NCBI GenBank assembly: GCA_015179045.1
Contig: WHUZ01000034.1
Location: forward strand, 310,001-374,000
Direction of reading: 5' to 3'
From: Kalaharituber pfeilii
Lineage: Eukaryota; Ascomycota; Pezizomycetes; Pezizales; Pezizaceae
DNA length: 64,000 nt
Both the position numbers and the translations under genes were made by a program. Below, one piece after another: positions 45,812-57,397 of this stretch. The notes below the pieces were generated by a model that searched no databases, had not been told where the DNA came from, and worked only from the letters and a program-made list of their open reading frames with translations. Position 1 is the stretch's first letter. Every line of letters begins with the position of its first letter.

Positions 45812-48213
45812 AAAAGTACAGGAAACTATAGTCTCCTATGTCATGTCCAGTTTTTGTATTTAATTCATGCCTTCCCCTCATGTACATAAGTCCTCAAGCA
45901 ACGTCTTGTTCCCTGCCTATATCTACAACAGTACCGATACCGTAAAACCGCCCTGTCAAACTTGTGACCGGGACCTGCGAGTAACGTACTACGGCTTTTT
46001 ACACATTACCTCGTAGCTCTTGAGTGCTATATGAGCAGCAGTTTTAAAAAGAAAATTATTATAGCAGGTGAGAACTTCAGCCGCAATATCGTGGTATTGT
46101 AATGTCTTGGTTCAGGTGCTGTTCTTGTGATCACGTTATAGTTGCTATTTTGTATATAAACCAGTACAGCCACACTTGCCATAAGCCAATCATAATGCTT
46201 AATATGATATGCATAGCTTGGATGAGGTTGCAGGCGCAGCAGGGCGGGTGGAACGAGTCCATTAAGCCCACCAGTGATATATACCGTTTCGGCAATATCA
46301 CCACTTTGAGTAATGGAATGGAACAAGAAATCTCGTCATAGCCCCCAGGATGCTATAAGAGGGAAAACAAATGAAATAATAAGAAAATGGAAATACTTCC
46401 AGTCCATTACAAAGCCAATGCTGGCCACTATCTAAGTAACCCCATTAAGCTCATAGTGATATGGACAACAGTATTGACTCTAAGGATATTAGTACATGAG
46501 CCCATAGCTTGTGCCCGGAATGTCTCTGTCCAGTCACTTCCTGACTGGACAGAAGCCGGGATCAGTGGCGCTAACTATATATATTTAAAGCGCCCGCTAA
46601 TCTACTAGTACGTACAACCCATGCCCGCATCCCATGGCTACATCGATCCACTTATTCCAATCTCCCGTTGAAATGAAGGCTCAACAGCATACACTGTCTT
46701 GCACATGGTACCGGTATCTAGAGCTGACGGAACGAAGTCTCAAGGGCAGTCTCAATGGTCAAATGTCAAGGAAAAGATCATAAAAGAAGAGTAATCAATT
46801 GTCTTGTCTGTGCATGTCTGGTCCGTCTGTCTGTCTATATCTGCGTATCCATGTGTGTCCCTGCTTGCTTTTGTGCCCATACAGTCCTATCTACATCAAT
46901 TTATAGACCACCTTCGCCTTCCAACTGAGCCTATACATGCACATCTCGCTTGCTAAATATGAGCTCGCTTCCTTAGCATATATAGGCATCACCATATACT
47001 CCTACTGATGAGTGGTGTTCCGGCCCGTGTTTAGCCTTACTCTTTCCATCGGTACTGTGGTTACCACAAGACTGTGTGAGTGCAGTTGTCTGTGTCATCG
47101 TACTCTGGGCTATTTAGCCAACTCCGGAACTTCAGCCGCCTTCCTATGTGAGTGCAGAACAATAACATTCCTGAGTGTGATTGCCAGCAACATTATCGCA
47201 CTATTGAAAGCCTAACATTTAGCTAAATCCACTTCAGCTACCTCAGTGCCAGATGCCCATGAGCAGAGGTACAGGCAATACCTTCAGGTTTTGGGCTACG
47301 TGAGGTCAGTATGTCAGATGCTATTCGAACTGTGTCCGGAAACTTGGTTCCGGAAAAGGTAAAATAGTGCTTGGAAAACTAGGAGTTTTCAAGTTATTTT
47401 GCAATTCTTGCACTGTATGTAAGCAGGTTGCACAGTGAAATAGCTCTTGAGATTGTATGTTGTCTAACCAAAGCTATTCCAGCCTTGAATGTCAGGCAGA
47501 AGGTTGGATGTCACGAGCAGTGCAGATAAATGAGGCCTTGGTGGTATCAAGCCTCATAGTCCGTTGTTAATGTGAGTCCCATGCTGACTTGTCAAGATGC
47601 CAATGAGGATGAATTAGCGATAATGGTATTGACTTCTCGAGAGGATAAAATATATGTAGAAAATGGCGACAAGGAATAACAAATAGGAGAATAACTGGGT
47701 ATATAGTACATACAACATTTCCCATATCTCCAGTGGAATCAGAAGCTTCATATGTAGGAGATTATGCAGCTTGCCATTCATGCTTTAGCGTGTCGATACA
47801 ATACAGTGTAACCTGCCCTCATGAGCTCACACGCACGTAGGAGAGATGCAGACATTGTTGTTTTTTTGTGTTTGGTGTGAGGTGCACATGAGGCAATATG
47901 AGGTGAGCAATAGCTGGAGATGAGGCAAGGTGAGAGGCAGCATTCAAAGCCTTTCAATACGATTTCTACATTTCAATTTATCCCTGCAATCCTTGTACGT
48001 ACTAGTAGATTAGCGGTCGCTTGTGTCGTAGTGACACTTGTCCCGGCTTCCGTTCAGTCAGAAAGTGACCATTCCGGCTTGTGCCTGCATGTATGGTTAC
48101 GTCTTATTTTTTTGTTAATGGAAACAAAGGTGTGAAAAAAAAAAAAAAAGATGTGCAGATGATGAAGAGAATCAAAGTCAATAATGCTGTGTATAAACTC
48201 CATTGATTTTACC
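45812..48213. other. gene-free spacer
   Basis: No supported gene or clear mobile element; a poly(A) patch lies at about 48137-48150. Confidence 0.45.
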
Positions 48214-48287
48214 GGTCCCCTCGTGAACGAACTGGTTCGTTCGCGAGCGGACCGGATTCGCGAGCGGACCGGATTCGAGAGGGGACC
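48214..48287. repeat. inverted and tandem array of ATTCGCGAGCGGACC
   Basis: An 18-bp left arm (GGTCCCCTCGTGAACGAA, 48214-48231) pairs with 48236-48253 at 16 of 18 positions around a 4-nt loop. Two further 17-bp units (GGATTCGCGAGCGGACC, GGATTCGAGAGGGGACC) follow to 48287. Confidence 0.75.
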
Positions 48288-48665
48288 AGAGCAGGGCCTT
48301 GTAGGTGGTGTACACGTTATTGGCAGGCCAGCTTGTGGCACAGTTGACATATCTGTTGAAACTCGCTCACAGGATTAGCTTCTTGTCTACTCGGAACCCA
48401 CCCTGAATTATTGCACGCTGCAAGATAATATACATGCATCTTGCCAATGAGGATTGAAAGAATGTAGCTGAAAGCCAATCAACGTTCTACCGTGGAATCT
48501 TGCAGCGTGCAATAATTCATGGGGGTTACAAGTAATACTGTACTACTTGTGCCGTTTATATGTAAGATAATTAAGCTAACCAACAATCTCCAGCCTGCAT
48601 CTTAGAACCGATTTCAATTCATCTAGTGGCCCGTTTAAGTCAGATTTCATGCGGCCGCTGACTAC

Positions 48666-48989
48666 GGTAAGTCTGGTTACGACAATACGTTTAGCCCTGG
48701 CTTGAGGGCCGTTATGTAGCGCATACCACAGATTTGGGTGGTCTCATCGGGAACGGTGTCGGAAACAACACATTCGCCGACCATAAACAGTACGTACAAG
48801 TAATCAAAGTCCCCTTTGGATGTGCTGGTTTAATAAGCGAAATGCGCTTCGTTGGCGTAGCTTAGAAGCTCCACCCCGCGTTCCGACTTCACATAGTATT
48901 ATTGGAAATGCGGAATGCACGGCTGCATGTAACTGGGTAATCTCTGTATCCAAGTCATTCGTCCAGGATAAGTAGTGTCGTAACCAGAC
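48666..48989. mobile_element. ~320-bp hAT-like MITE with GTCTGGTTACGACA ends
   Basis: GTCTGGTTACGACA near 48671-48684 and its exact reverse complement near 48976-48989 form inverted ends. GCTGACTAC at 48657-48665 repeats at 48990-48998, a 9-bp target-site duplication. The left side has five extra bases (GGTAA) before the repeat. The TIR resembles the 30741 palindrome and the 60669 motif, but no transposase is present. Confidence 0.65.
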
Positions 48990-48998
48990 GCTGACTAC

Positions 48999-49331
48999 AG
49001 GATAAGCACTGCAAGCTCAAAGGCTACCAGTATTGCGTATAATTTGTATGGGAACTCACATCAGTCACTTTGTGGGCTTCTGTAATTGTTCCCGGCTATT
49101 GCGGAGAGGCCGGCTAGATAACTTGGCCTCGGTTGCTCTCCTCGGCGTAACTTCGCTGCAGTGGCCAGAGTTTACAATACGCCATGCATATTCACCCTAG
49201 ACACCTGTTCTCTCACAGTTTATTAAGAGGCCATTTTCTCCATACACATGGTTCGCGGATCGAGGTGACGCTTCACGTTAGCAAAACACCCTTACAACTA
49301 CAATCGCCAACTCACCGTGAAGTAATTCACC
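48999..49331. other. promoter-side spacer
   Basis: No feature beyond the probable promoter and leader of the gene at 49332. Confidence 0.4.
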
Positions 49332-50820
49332 ATGGGGTACCTTCAGCCCGCTATACTGCTGGCTATTGCAGCTGGTACGTTTTGGCATCTAGTGTAGCGA
49401 CTCTTGCTAACGGAAGAACAGCTCTGGTACAGTACATTGCTCCATATCTTTCACGAACCTACGTCCTTCGTTCCCCTCCAGCTGATGCGACTTTCGATAA
49501 ATTCGATGATGCCATTGTCCGGTCTTTTGCCGACGGAACATGCACCAGGCATCACCCTGACATACTCAAAGGATGTGAAGATATCCATTTTGACTCCGGG
49601 ATAATGTACGCCGCATGCGCGGGAGACTTGCAAATGAGGAGGAAATATATGCCGGGATTGGGACAAAGAGCATTGGAGAAAGAAAGGCGCGATATCGGAG
49701 GGAAAGTAGGACCGAGTGGACTGATGATTGACAAGATGGTGAAGTGGAACGTCGAGGTGGGTCTTTTCTCTGTTCCATCCAATCCGGAAGTCGCCCATTA
49801 ACCGAATCGGGCTCGAGGCAGACGGATGAAGTGAATGAACTTGAACTCCGCGGATTTCCCACGGATGTGGATTTTGTTCTTCATGGTATGCGGGCCTCCA
49901 CTTTTGCTATCTACTTGTCACGACCATCGGCAAGTCTGCTAATGGATGATATAGGCTTTGATATTAATATCCTCTCACCAACAAACATCACGTTCTATAT
50001 TATCAATCATCGCCCGTTCGGCTCCGTGATTGAGAAATTCTGGCACACCCCAGGCACAAACCATCTCAACTTCATAAAGACTATTGATATCCCCCCTTCA
50101 CGCTTTGGAGGAGCTCCGAATCCAAATGACATTTTTGCTGTACCGGAATCTGACCAGAAAAGTGCGATGTTTGTGACAAATGATCATTGGTTTAAAGAGG
50201 GTCTCCTCCGAAAACTCGAAGAATACACCAGGATTCCCTTCGGTAGCCATCTCAGCTATTATGATGACGAGAGCGGTTGGAAAATCGCAGCCAGAAATAT
50301 CCCATCGGCCAATGGATTAACAGGAACGAAAAAGGTTATCAAGGAAGATAGCGGAGAGCAGCTTCCGGTGAACACCTTGTACATGTCAGCGCTCTACGGA
50401 GGATATATCCGCGCCTTCTATCGAACTTATGGGACTTCTCATCTGGTACCTATCCAGGACATACTTCTTGAATCCATTCCTGATAACCCATCCCTCTCTT
50501 ACCCCTCACAGTCGAGGCTTGTGGTAGCGACACACCCTGTACCTAGTCAGGTATATCCGCATGTTTTTGAGCCGGAGGGAGAGGTTTGTCCGGGAGGAGT
50601 GTACTCCTTCAATACAAATCAGATTGGTTCTACATTCTATGGGCAAGGCTATACAGGAGAGGTTCCTGTTGAGACCATTTTTTTGGACTGGAGGGGGCTT
50701 ATGGGAAATGCAACCACAACTGCTATATTGATCGAGAGCGATGAGGAGGGTGGAAAGAGCGATTTGTATGTGACCGGACTTATGATGGAGGGAATCACGA
50801 GGTGCAAGAAGTGGGCTTGA
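49332..50820 (+). CDS. paraoxonase/arylesterase-like six-bladed propeller hydrolase
   Basis: Exons 49332-49374, 49422-49756, 49822-49885 and 49955-50820 encode 435 residues; introns are 47, 65 and 69 nt and all phases agree. An N-terminal hydrophobic stretch (LQPAILLAIAAALVQYIAPYL) forms a signal anchor. CEDIHFDSGIMYAACAGD and GFPTDVDFVLHG are typical of the serum paraoxonase family. NPNDIFAV, FVTNDHWFKEG and the later ANGLTG-type segment supply Asn/Asp/His residues for calcium binding and catalysis in this fold. The family hydrolyses lactones or aryl esters. The active protein is likely in the secretory pathway or at the membrane. It starts a run of three plus-strand genes. The first intron is removed in the coding of ALVQY. 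Confidence 0.85.
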
Positions 50821-51082
50821 TAGAAATTCCTCGCGCAGTAATAAATTTGTCATTTCTGACTCCGCTCACGAGAAATAATTCTTGAACTATTTACATCATT
50901 CACATCTTGTGGCATGTTTCAGAAATTGGTTGCTCGCATTGGGCGGTGTGCTTGGCTGCAGTCCGCTGCCAAGTTGTTTCAAAAAGGCACCTACAATTCA
51001 TTGCTAACTCCAATCGCCATCACTATTTACGTTGACAATCAGACGTCCTAGGTATACCCACTAACCCCTTAAACCATCAACA

Positions 51083-52546
51083 ATGCTTGAATACCTTATC
51101 TTCAAGAAGTTTAGGAAAAACCGTTCAAAGTCAGATCCTACCAATCAAAGCCCTGCTCCGACATCTACAGCTGATGCAGAACAGGCTGGAAATGAGTCGC
51201 TGACGCCACTACTCGCTCCTCAGGACGAGCAGTTCCTCGCAGGGGTCATCAACCATCCGGACATCAGCGTTGAGCGGAGTGCAGAAGCGGAAAATATTAA
51301 TGACATATTTTGTGGAAAACCAGAGACTGGGCCTGTAGCCACGGCTGCGGCTACGACTACGGACGCCCAGCCACCGGTGTTAGAGACAGCACCTGTAGCA
51401 TCTCATCCAGTGCCGGTGAGCGACGGAGATTGGATAGAAGAGTTGAAGGCCAAATGGGGTTATTTGGAGGCCCTGGGGTCGGTTTCAGTGACGAGGCTTG
51501 GTCAAACGATGAGGAAAAGTAAAGATAAGGGAAAGAGCAAAGAGAAAGCAGAAGGACTAGAAGCAGAAGGACTAGAAGCAGAAGGACTAGAAGATACACA
51601 GGTAGATGTCTTCCCATACCAGTCAATTTCTTTGAAGAGGTCCTGATAATTAGCAAGTCGATTCCTGCAACTCCTACAGGTGTCAGCACTTCTGGTACAG
51701 CCACTCCAACCACGACAGCTGCTGAACCAGAAAGTATGTATTTGCTGCACCCCACCACTTGCTCTAGCGGTGATGCTCATATCAATAGTTATTCGAGAAG
51801 ACAAAGAACTCACAGAGATACTTGATCGCTTGGATTTCGCGGCTTCTCATGTATGCACAGGCCCTGTTTTATAATCCTGTTCTTTCAACTAACCATAAAA
51901 CTTCCAACAGGGCCGTGTTCTCTCATCCCCTTCAGCTTCTCTGAAGCCACTCATTAATCAATTTACCCAAATTATCAAAGACATATTGACCGGTGTACCC
52001 ACTGCGTACGACGACCTCGTCTCCCTCTTCGACTCCTCGTCTTCTGTTCTGGAAAAGACATATTCTTCACTCCCAACATACCTGAAACAGCTCATTGCAG
52101 CTCTACCGGACAAGCTCACTCCTGAGGTACTCCGTACCTTAGCTGCAGCCTCTCCGGCGCTTGCTGATGCAGCTTCTGGCGCTGCGGGTTTGGGACTAAA
52201 AGATATGGTGACTCACCCTGGAGTACTGACAGGCTTATTACGGGCTGTAGTTGACGTTCTACGAACCCGATTTCCGATGCTACTGGGCGGAGGGGTCGCA
52301 GTTGGACTAGGTGTATTTGTTTTGTTCTTTGGATTATGGTATATTTACAAGCGCGGAAAGGAGACGAGAGAGGAGAGAGAGGAGAGGGAAAGAATGCAAC
52401 AGTTTGGGGTGCAGAGAATAAAAAGTGTGAAGGAATTGGAAAAGGAGAAAAAAGCACAAGAGAAAGAGGAGAAACGGAGGCAGAGGGAAAGAGAGAAGGC
52501 AGAGAAGCAAAAAACCGGAGGAACGAAAAAGAGGTGGTGGAATTAG
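51083..52546 (+). CDS. unrecognised tail-anchored coiled-coil membrane protein
   Basis: Proposed exons 51083-51601, 51658-51733, 51789-51850 and 51911-52546 encode about 430 residues. The last junction (FAASH|GRVLSS) is strong; the first two were chosen by phase and could shift. The N-terminus (MLEYLIFKKFRKNRSK) is amphipathic and basic. An Ala/Pro/Thr-rich middle follows, then a threefold LEAEG unit (15-nt tandem repeat, 51549-51593). The third part is helical (LFDSSSSVLEKTYSSLPTYL, LIAALPDKLTPEVLRTLAAA). One membrane helix (MLLGGGVAVGLGVFVLFFGL) is followed by an extended charged coiled coil (KETREEREERERMQQ to the end). The topology suggests a helical soluble domain, a membrane anchor and a charged tail. 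I do not recognise a family. Confidence 0.68.
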
Positions 52547-52942
52547 CATTAAGCAATCCAAGGCTTCTTGAGAATCACGGAATTTCTTGGGCTGTTTTGA
52601 TTTAGTTGGGAATATTTTCATGTTACGGAAGAGAATTAGGAAATACATAAACGCTACATGGACACTATCATCGATGTAATACATAATCGACAACGCTTTT
52701 CTTTCAGAACGGCGCGATAACTCTGCATATACTTCTGAAAGGAAGTATGTACGATTCTCGTGACTTTCCCAATGTCATGTTGTGACGTCAAATCTACATG
52801 ATGATGACACCAACATCTTGATCATTTGTAATCGGGCATAATCAGGCATAAACTGTTCCCAATCTTACAATGCGCTATGTAGTCAACAAACGTCTATCGA
52901 GCTCCAGACTTTTCCTCCACAAAATTATTATTTGAGACAAAA

Positions 52943-54751
52943 ATGTCTGGGCAAGCTTTTAGAAAGGCGAGTGGCCCTCAACGCAGTGTGGTAGTTGTAC
53001 AAAAGTCTAAAACTAAGTTAATGAATCACTAAATAGATTGGGATCATAGGCACTGGAGCCATAGGCTCAAACATTGCCCTCCTCCTTGCCTCCCCACCAG
53101 CGTCCCTTCATATCTCCTTGTGGGATAAAGACGTATCTACCGTCTTGGATATTATCAAAGATGTTCCAGAAGACCTCAGTGGCCAGGTTCACGGCCCCTT
53201 CACGGACCTTTACGAGTTCATCTCTAGCCTGGCAGACGCGAATTCACCAACCGGTGGTGCACTCATCCTGCTGAGCCTCCCGCACGGTTCAGTTGTTGAT
53301 GCTGTCCTGTCGGATATGAATAGACATCTCAAAAAGAGAGACGTTATTCTCGATACTGGGAATGAGTGGTACTTGGACACGGAGCGGCGGCAAAAGGAAC
53401 TCGCGAGATTGGGGGTCACGTTGTGCTCGTTAGAGGTCTCTGGGGGTTACCAGTCCGCGCGACGGGGACCGAGTTTGCATCTCTCGGGAGATAACCCCGA
53501 GGTGAAGAAGGAGGTCTTGAAGCTACTGGAATTGGTCGCAGCAAAGGACGAAAATGGGAAGCCGTGCGTGAAAGATCTGGGGCCAGGTGGAGTGGGCCAT
53601 TATGTGAAGATGGTGCATAACGGTATCGAGCAGGGGATGTTGGGGGTCATCAACGAGGTATGGGAGATTATGTTCAAGTGTTTATCCATGACTCTAGATG
53701 AGATTGGAGATGTATTTGGCAAGTGGACGAGGGATGGGGGTGAAATGGTAAGGTACCCCAAGGTATTGTTCCATACGTACGGAAGCTGATGTTTGCTCCC
53801 CGCTTCCTCACTCCCTCCGTAGAAGAACAACTACCTCCTCACCATCGGCTCCGAAATCTGCCACACCAAAAGGTCCACCGCGGCTGTCAATACCTCTGAC
53901 CCCCCCGAGGACGACGGCATGTCACCCTTCCTCCTCAATACTATCCAAGACAAGGTCGTACAAGACGCCGACTCGTCTGAAGGCACCGGCATCTGGACTG
54001 TCTCCGAGTCGGCACATAAGCACGTCTCCGCTCCTACCATCTCTTGTGCCCACTTCTACCGAATTGCCTCTGCCGACCGCGCCCAGCGCCTCGCCTTTGC
54101 TGACCTCATCGGGGGCGAAGTTGCGACTGCGAAGAAGCAAAAGGTCACGCAAGCTGACAAGTCCGAATTTATCGAGACCACAATCCGGCGGGGTATGTAC
54201 GCCGGTTTCCTAGCCTCCTTCGCTCAAGGCATCAATCTTCTCCTCAGAGCTTCGCACGTCCATGGATGGAACCTTTCCATACTCAAGTGCATCGAAGTGT
54301 GGCGTGCTGGTACCATCATCCGGGACGACACCATCCTGGATCTTCTCTCCTCCATCTATACCCCCAACGAATCTTCTGCCCACCCGCAAAACGTACTTCT
54401 TAACCCCTCTTATGGAGCGCAAGTCAAAGCGCATATTCCGCAGCTCAAGAGGCTGGTTCTGAAGGGCATCGAGTGGGACGCGCATGTGCCGGCGCTGAGC
54501 GCCAGTTTGGAGTATTATAAATTCTGCGGAGGCAAGCATTTGCCGACCCAGTTTATGGAGGCGCAGTTGGATTATTTTGGGAAGCATAACTTTGAGTTGA
54601 AGAGTGAAGGACTGAGGGAAGTGAAGAAAGGTGAGTTTAATTAATTTTTTTTTTTTTTTTAAATTTCCATTGTGGGAATTGGTCCTAGGTGTTGCTGCTG
54701 CTTACTTGCGGGCAAACAGGTGTACATCACTATGAGTGGAAGCCGGCATGA
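52943..54751 (+). CDS. divergent 6-phosphogluconate dehydrogenase family protein
   Basis: Exons 52943-52990, 53037-53747, 53823-54630 and 54720-54751 encode about 532 residues; introns are 46, 75 and 89 nt. The nucleotide motif is IGIIGTGAIGSN (residues 17-28). VSGGYQSARRGPS (S151, G152, G153) and KMVHNGIE (K207, H210, N211, E214) carry the catalytic residues of 6PGDH. GWNLSILKCIEVWRAG-TIIRD, LEYYKFCGGKHLPTQF, DYFGKHNFEL and the last exon's GVHHYEWKPA match the C-terminal domain. The canonical enzyme oxidises and decarboxylates 6-phosphogluconate to ribulose 5-phosphate, making NADPH in the cytosol. The protein is about 40 residues longer than usual and diverges in the substrate loops (for example GYQSARRG for GEEGARYG). 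It is therefore probably a paralogue with altered substrate rather than Gnd1. Confidence 0.85.
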
Positions 54752-55066
54752 GTGATAAGGATGGCCAGTCTTGGCCAATTGATAAATGGGGCAACAGGTG
54801 GCGTGGAGTGGCGAATCAATATATTGAAGAGATAATATAATTATACTAGATTGTACTAGGGTATAGTTGTATTTACAGTGGAGACAAATATGTAGACCTC
54901 AAGTAGTCAATAATATAAATTTCCAGCATCCATTACCACATCAAAAAATAAAAAAAGAACAAAAAACAAAGAAAGAAAAGAGAATAGATAAAAAGCAGAT
55001 CAACAAATGAATAAATATCTATCCGCCTGTTGCATAGTAACCCCCCCCCCCTCCACCTGGAGCTCT
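54752..55066. other. short convergent spacer
   Basis: Contains the 3' regions of the two convergent genes. It has an A-rich patch at 54943-54985 and a C10 run near 55040. Confidence 0.5.
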
Positions 55067-56224
55067 CTAAAAATGCCTTACCCAAACGTTCGGCTCCACA
55101 TACATCCCCACTCCCACCTCCTCGGTCCCCTCCTCCGTCACAATTTTCCGCTTCGGATACACCCGTACAGGTACTAGTCCGCCCGGTATCACCACTTCGT
55201 AGCTCCCCTCCGCCTCCTCTCCCCCACCTCCGATAGCCCCAGTCTCCAAAAACGGGTTCATGCAGGGTTTGGAGAAGTCGACTTTCGTCCACTCCTGCCA
55301 CTCCTTCACGCTGCGCTCCACAACCGCGCTCCGGGGACAAACTTTAACGATGTGCGCGCCCATTTGCATGTGCTTACGGATCCACGGGTCGTAGACTTCC
55401 TCCTCGTCGTTTCCCATCTCCTTCTTTTCCTCTACCATGCCCTCCCGCTGTTGAGGCGAGGCTAATTTGGTTGCTAAGGTACGCTTATAAACCTCCCCCG
55501 GTACCTCCCCCCTCCTTACTCTGACGTACGTCTCCATATCAATCCACACGTTCTCTCCCAAAGCCTTTCTCGTCGGACGGACTGGGACCACCATCGCAAC
55601 AAACCCTGCCTCTTTTGCAAGTTGCTTCAGGCATTTCAATAACTCGGTGGCTAAATCGACCCTGGAGCCATCTCGCCCTACCAAATTCACCGCGCGGAAT
55701 TCTGGATCTACGCTGACTGCAATCCCGGAAAGGGCGTTTGGCGGAGGGGAGCCAGGCATATTACCGGCTGCAAGCACAAATTCCCAGCCCTCATCGGAGA
55801 GGGAAAGGGAGTCGTGGTGGGTCGGCCAATAGAAAGGGATGGACAGAGCGTCTGCGACGATCTTCGAGGTCCCATCACCAGCTGTTGCAGACTGTTCTGA
55901 GCTGGCGATGCCCTGATCAGCGCCACCGGCATGGTTGTGAAATATTGCGACCAGTTGCCACGGACGAAAGCATGGCTTGCTCGTAAGGTTTCCGTAGTTG
56001 ATATTAGTGGTTTCGGATGGTCCTTTCTCGGTGAAGGTGGGCCAGTTGGCGTTAGTGGGATGCGTGGGATCGCTGAGGGTGTCGAGGACGGTGGAGGGTG
56101 CGGTGGTGAAGGGGCAGATGGTGATGTGGGTAGTAGGGGTGAGAGGAATGGACTTTAGTGGTGTGGGCGCCTGCCGGAAGGTGGAGCTCGAATGGGCCGT
56201 GGAGGCGGAGGTGGGTGAGGTCAT
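55067..56224 (-). CDS. GNAT-like acyltransferase-related protein
   Basis: Single exon, 385 residues. GRDGSRVDLATELLKCLKQL, AKEAGFVAMVVPVRPTRKAL and DPWIRKHMQMGAHIVKVCPR resemble the acetyl-CoA-binding core of a fungal GNAT-type N-acyltransferase family (RPTRK segment, then the DPW-LGA-IVK-PRS block). An N-terminal ~90 residue Ser/Thr/Pro-rich region has no motif. The C-terminal part (PGGLVPVRVYPKRK, GVGMYVEPNVWVRHF) is beta-rich. It is likely cytosolic and transfers an acyl group to an unknown amine. It is convergent with the 6PGDH-like gene. Confidence 0.6.
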   Translation of the reverse strand: MTSPTSASTAHSSSTFRQAPTPLKSIPLTPTTHITICPFTTAPSTVLDTLSDPTHPTNANWPTFTEKGPSETTNINYGNLTSKPCFRPWQLVAIFHNHAGGADQGIASSEQSATAGDGTSKIVADALSIPFYWPTHHDSLSLSDEGWEFVLAAGNMPGSPPPNALSGIAVSVDPEFRAVNLVGRDGSRVDLATELLKCLKQLAKEAGFVAMVVPVRPTRKALGENVWIDMETYVRVRRGEVPGEVYKRTLATKLASPQQREGMVEEKKEMGNDEEEVYDPWIRKHMQMGAHIVKVCPRSAVVERSVKEWQEWTKVDFSKPCMNPFLETGAIGGGGEEAEGSYEVVIPGGLVPVRVYPKRKIVTEEGTEEVGVGMYVEPNVWVRHF

Positions 56225-57397
56225 GGCGGGGGTGGAGCGGAAATGTGCGGGGTGAGAGCTGATGGTTGGAATCTGTCTGGAAAGCTATTCTCTAGGCTTC
56301 AGAGGGGGTCTGGGAAGTAAACTAGAGTGATAGTCCAGCACACCATCTCTGCGGGGGCAAGTGGGGCTTATATGTCCCTAACCGGTTGCTATGGGCATCC
56401 TTCAGCACGGGAACTCAAGGGCCTTTGCGAGCCCGTAGACCACTTGAAGTACCTGCCATGCCGTTCACGCCATCAAGAGGGTGACGACGATGCAAGTAGT
56501 CGAAGGTGCTTGCAGACACATCCATGCCTCGGTGCATTCGCCTCGGCGGTTCGGGCGGGCCCCGACGCCCAGATGGCAATTGCAACGATATGCACGCATT
56601 GTCACAGCCTTGTCAGACATACGCAGTCGAACCTGTCATATTGGGATCCTGTATCGTGGTATCTCTCTATATAGGTTGATACGTGAAAGGTTTTGCAATT
56701 GCTCCCGCAGTCCCGAACCTTAGCTATACCTAGCTTAGTCAGCCACTAAGCGGTAGTCTTCGCGACTACTCATGGTAGTTCGATATCGATATGAGGCTAA
56801 TTATCCGGGCCCCTTCAATAACCAATAAGACAAGTTTGACTAACGCTGACATCCACAGATAATTATAAGAACATAAATGTAGCCCTTGAGTATGTCACGG
56901 GACGTCTGTAAGTAGCCTGCCTACGGAGAAACCAACCTGTGACATGCCGAACCGGAAAGCTGAAGGTGACGCGTGATCAACCGCTAGCTTCATTTGGCCC
57001 CTTGCCCTGCCATGGCGAATAGCTGCAAGCGAGGTTATGTCATATATTTATGCTACACACACAAAAGAAAATGGTTGGCCGCTTACTTATCTTCTATACC
57101 GAGGTGCTTTGCTGGTAATCTACCTTGTCCAACTGCAACCGTTACACCCGGGCTTGCATGGTTTCACTACATGCTGTGTAATGTTTATCCCTTATCATGT
57201 TCACAGCTTTCTGTACCTTCTCAGCTGAAAGGTATTGTTTCAATCTGGCGTTGCCCTGAGTATGAACATCGTTAGCTATCTTGTGAGCGTCCCTTCCACC
57301 TTAAGCCTATTAGAAAATACAAAGAAGCCATGATGACACGCACTACAGTTTATCCATTTCCACCTATATAATACGTCCAGAATAGTTCAAAAGTCCA
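56225..57397. other. spacer with a transposon end and a retroposon copy
   Basis: Contains AACCTGTCATATTGGGATCC at 56630-56649, the inverted form of the pogo-like terminal motif at 40921. A hairpin-retroposon copy lies at 57004-57045. No gene is supported. Confidence 0.55.
57004..57045 (+). mobile_element. hairpin-retroposon copy J
   Basis: GCCCTGCCATGGCGAATAGC, TGCAAGCGAGGTTATGTCAT, with an AT-rich end instead of poly(A). Very close to copy I (two-thirds of positions identical by eye). No target duplication is visible. Confidence 0.6.
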
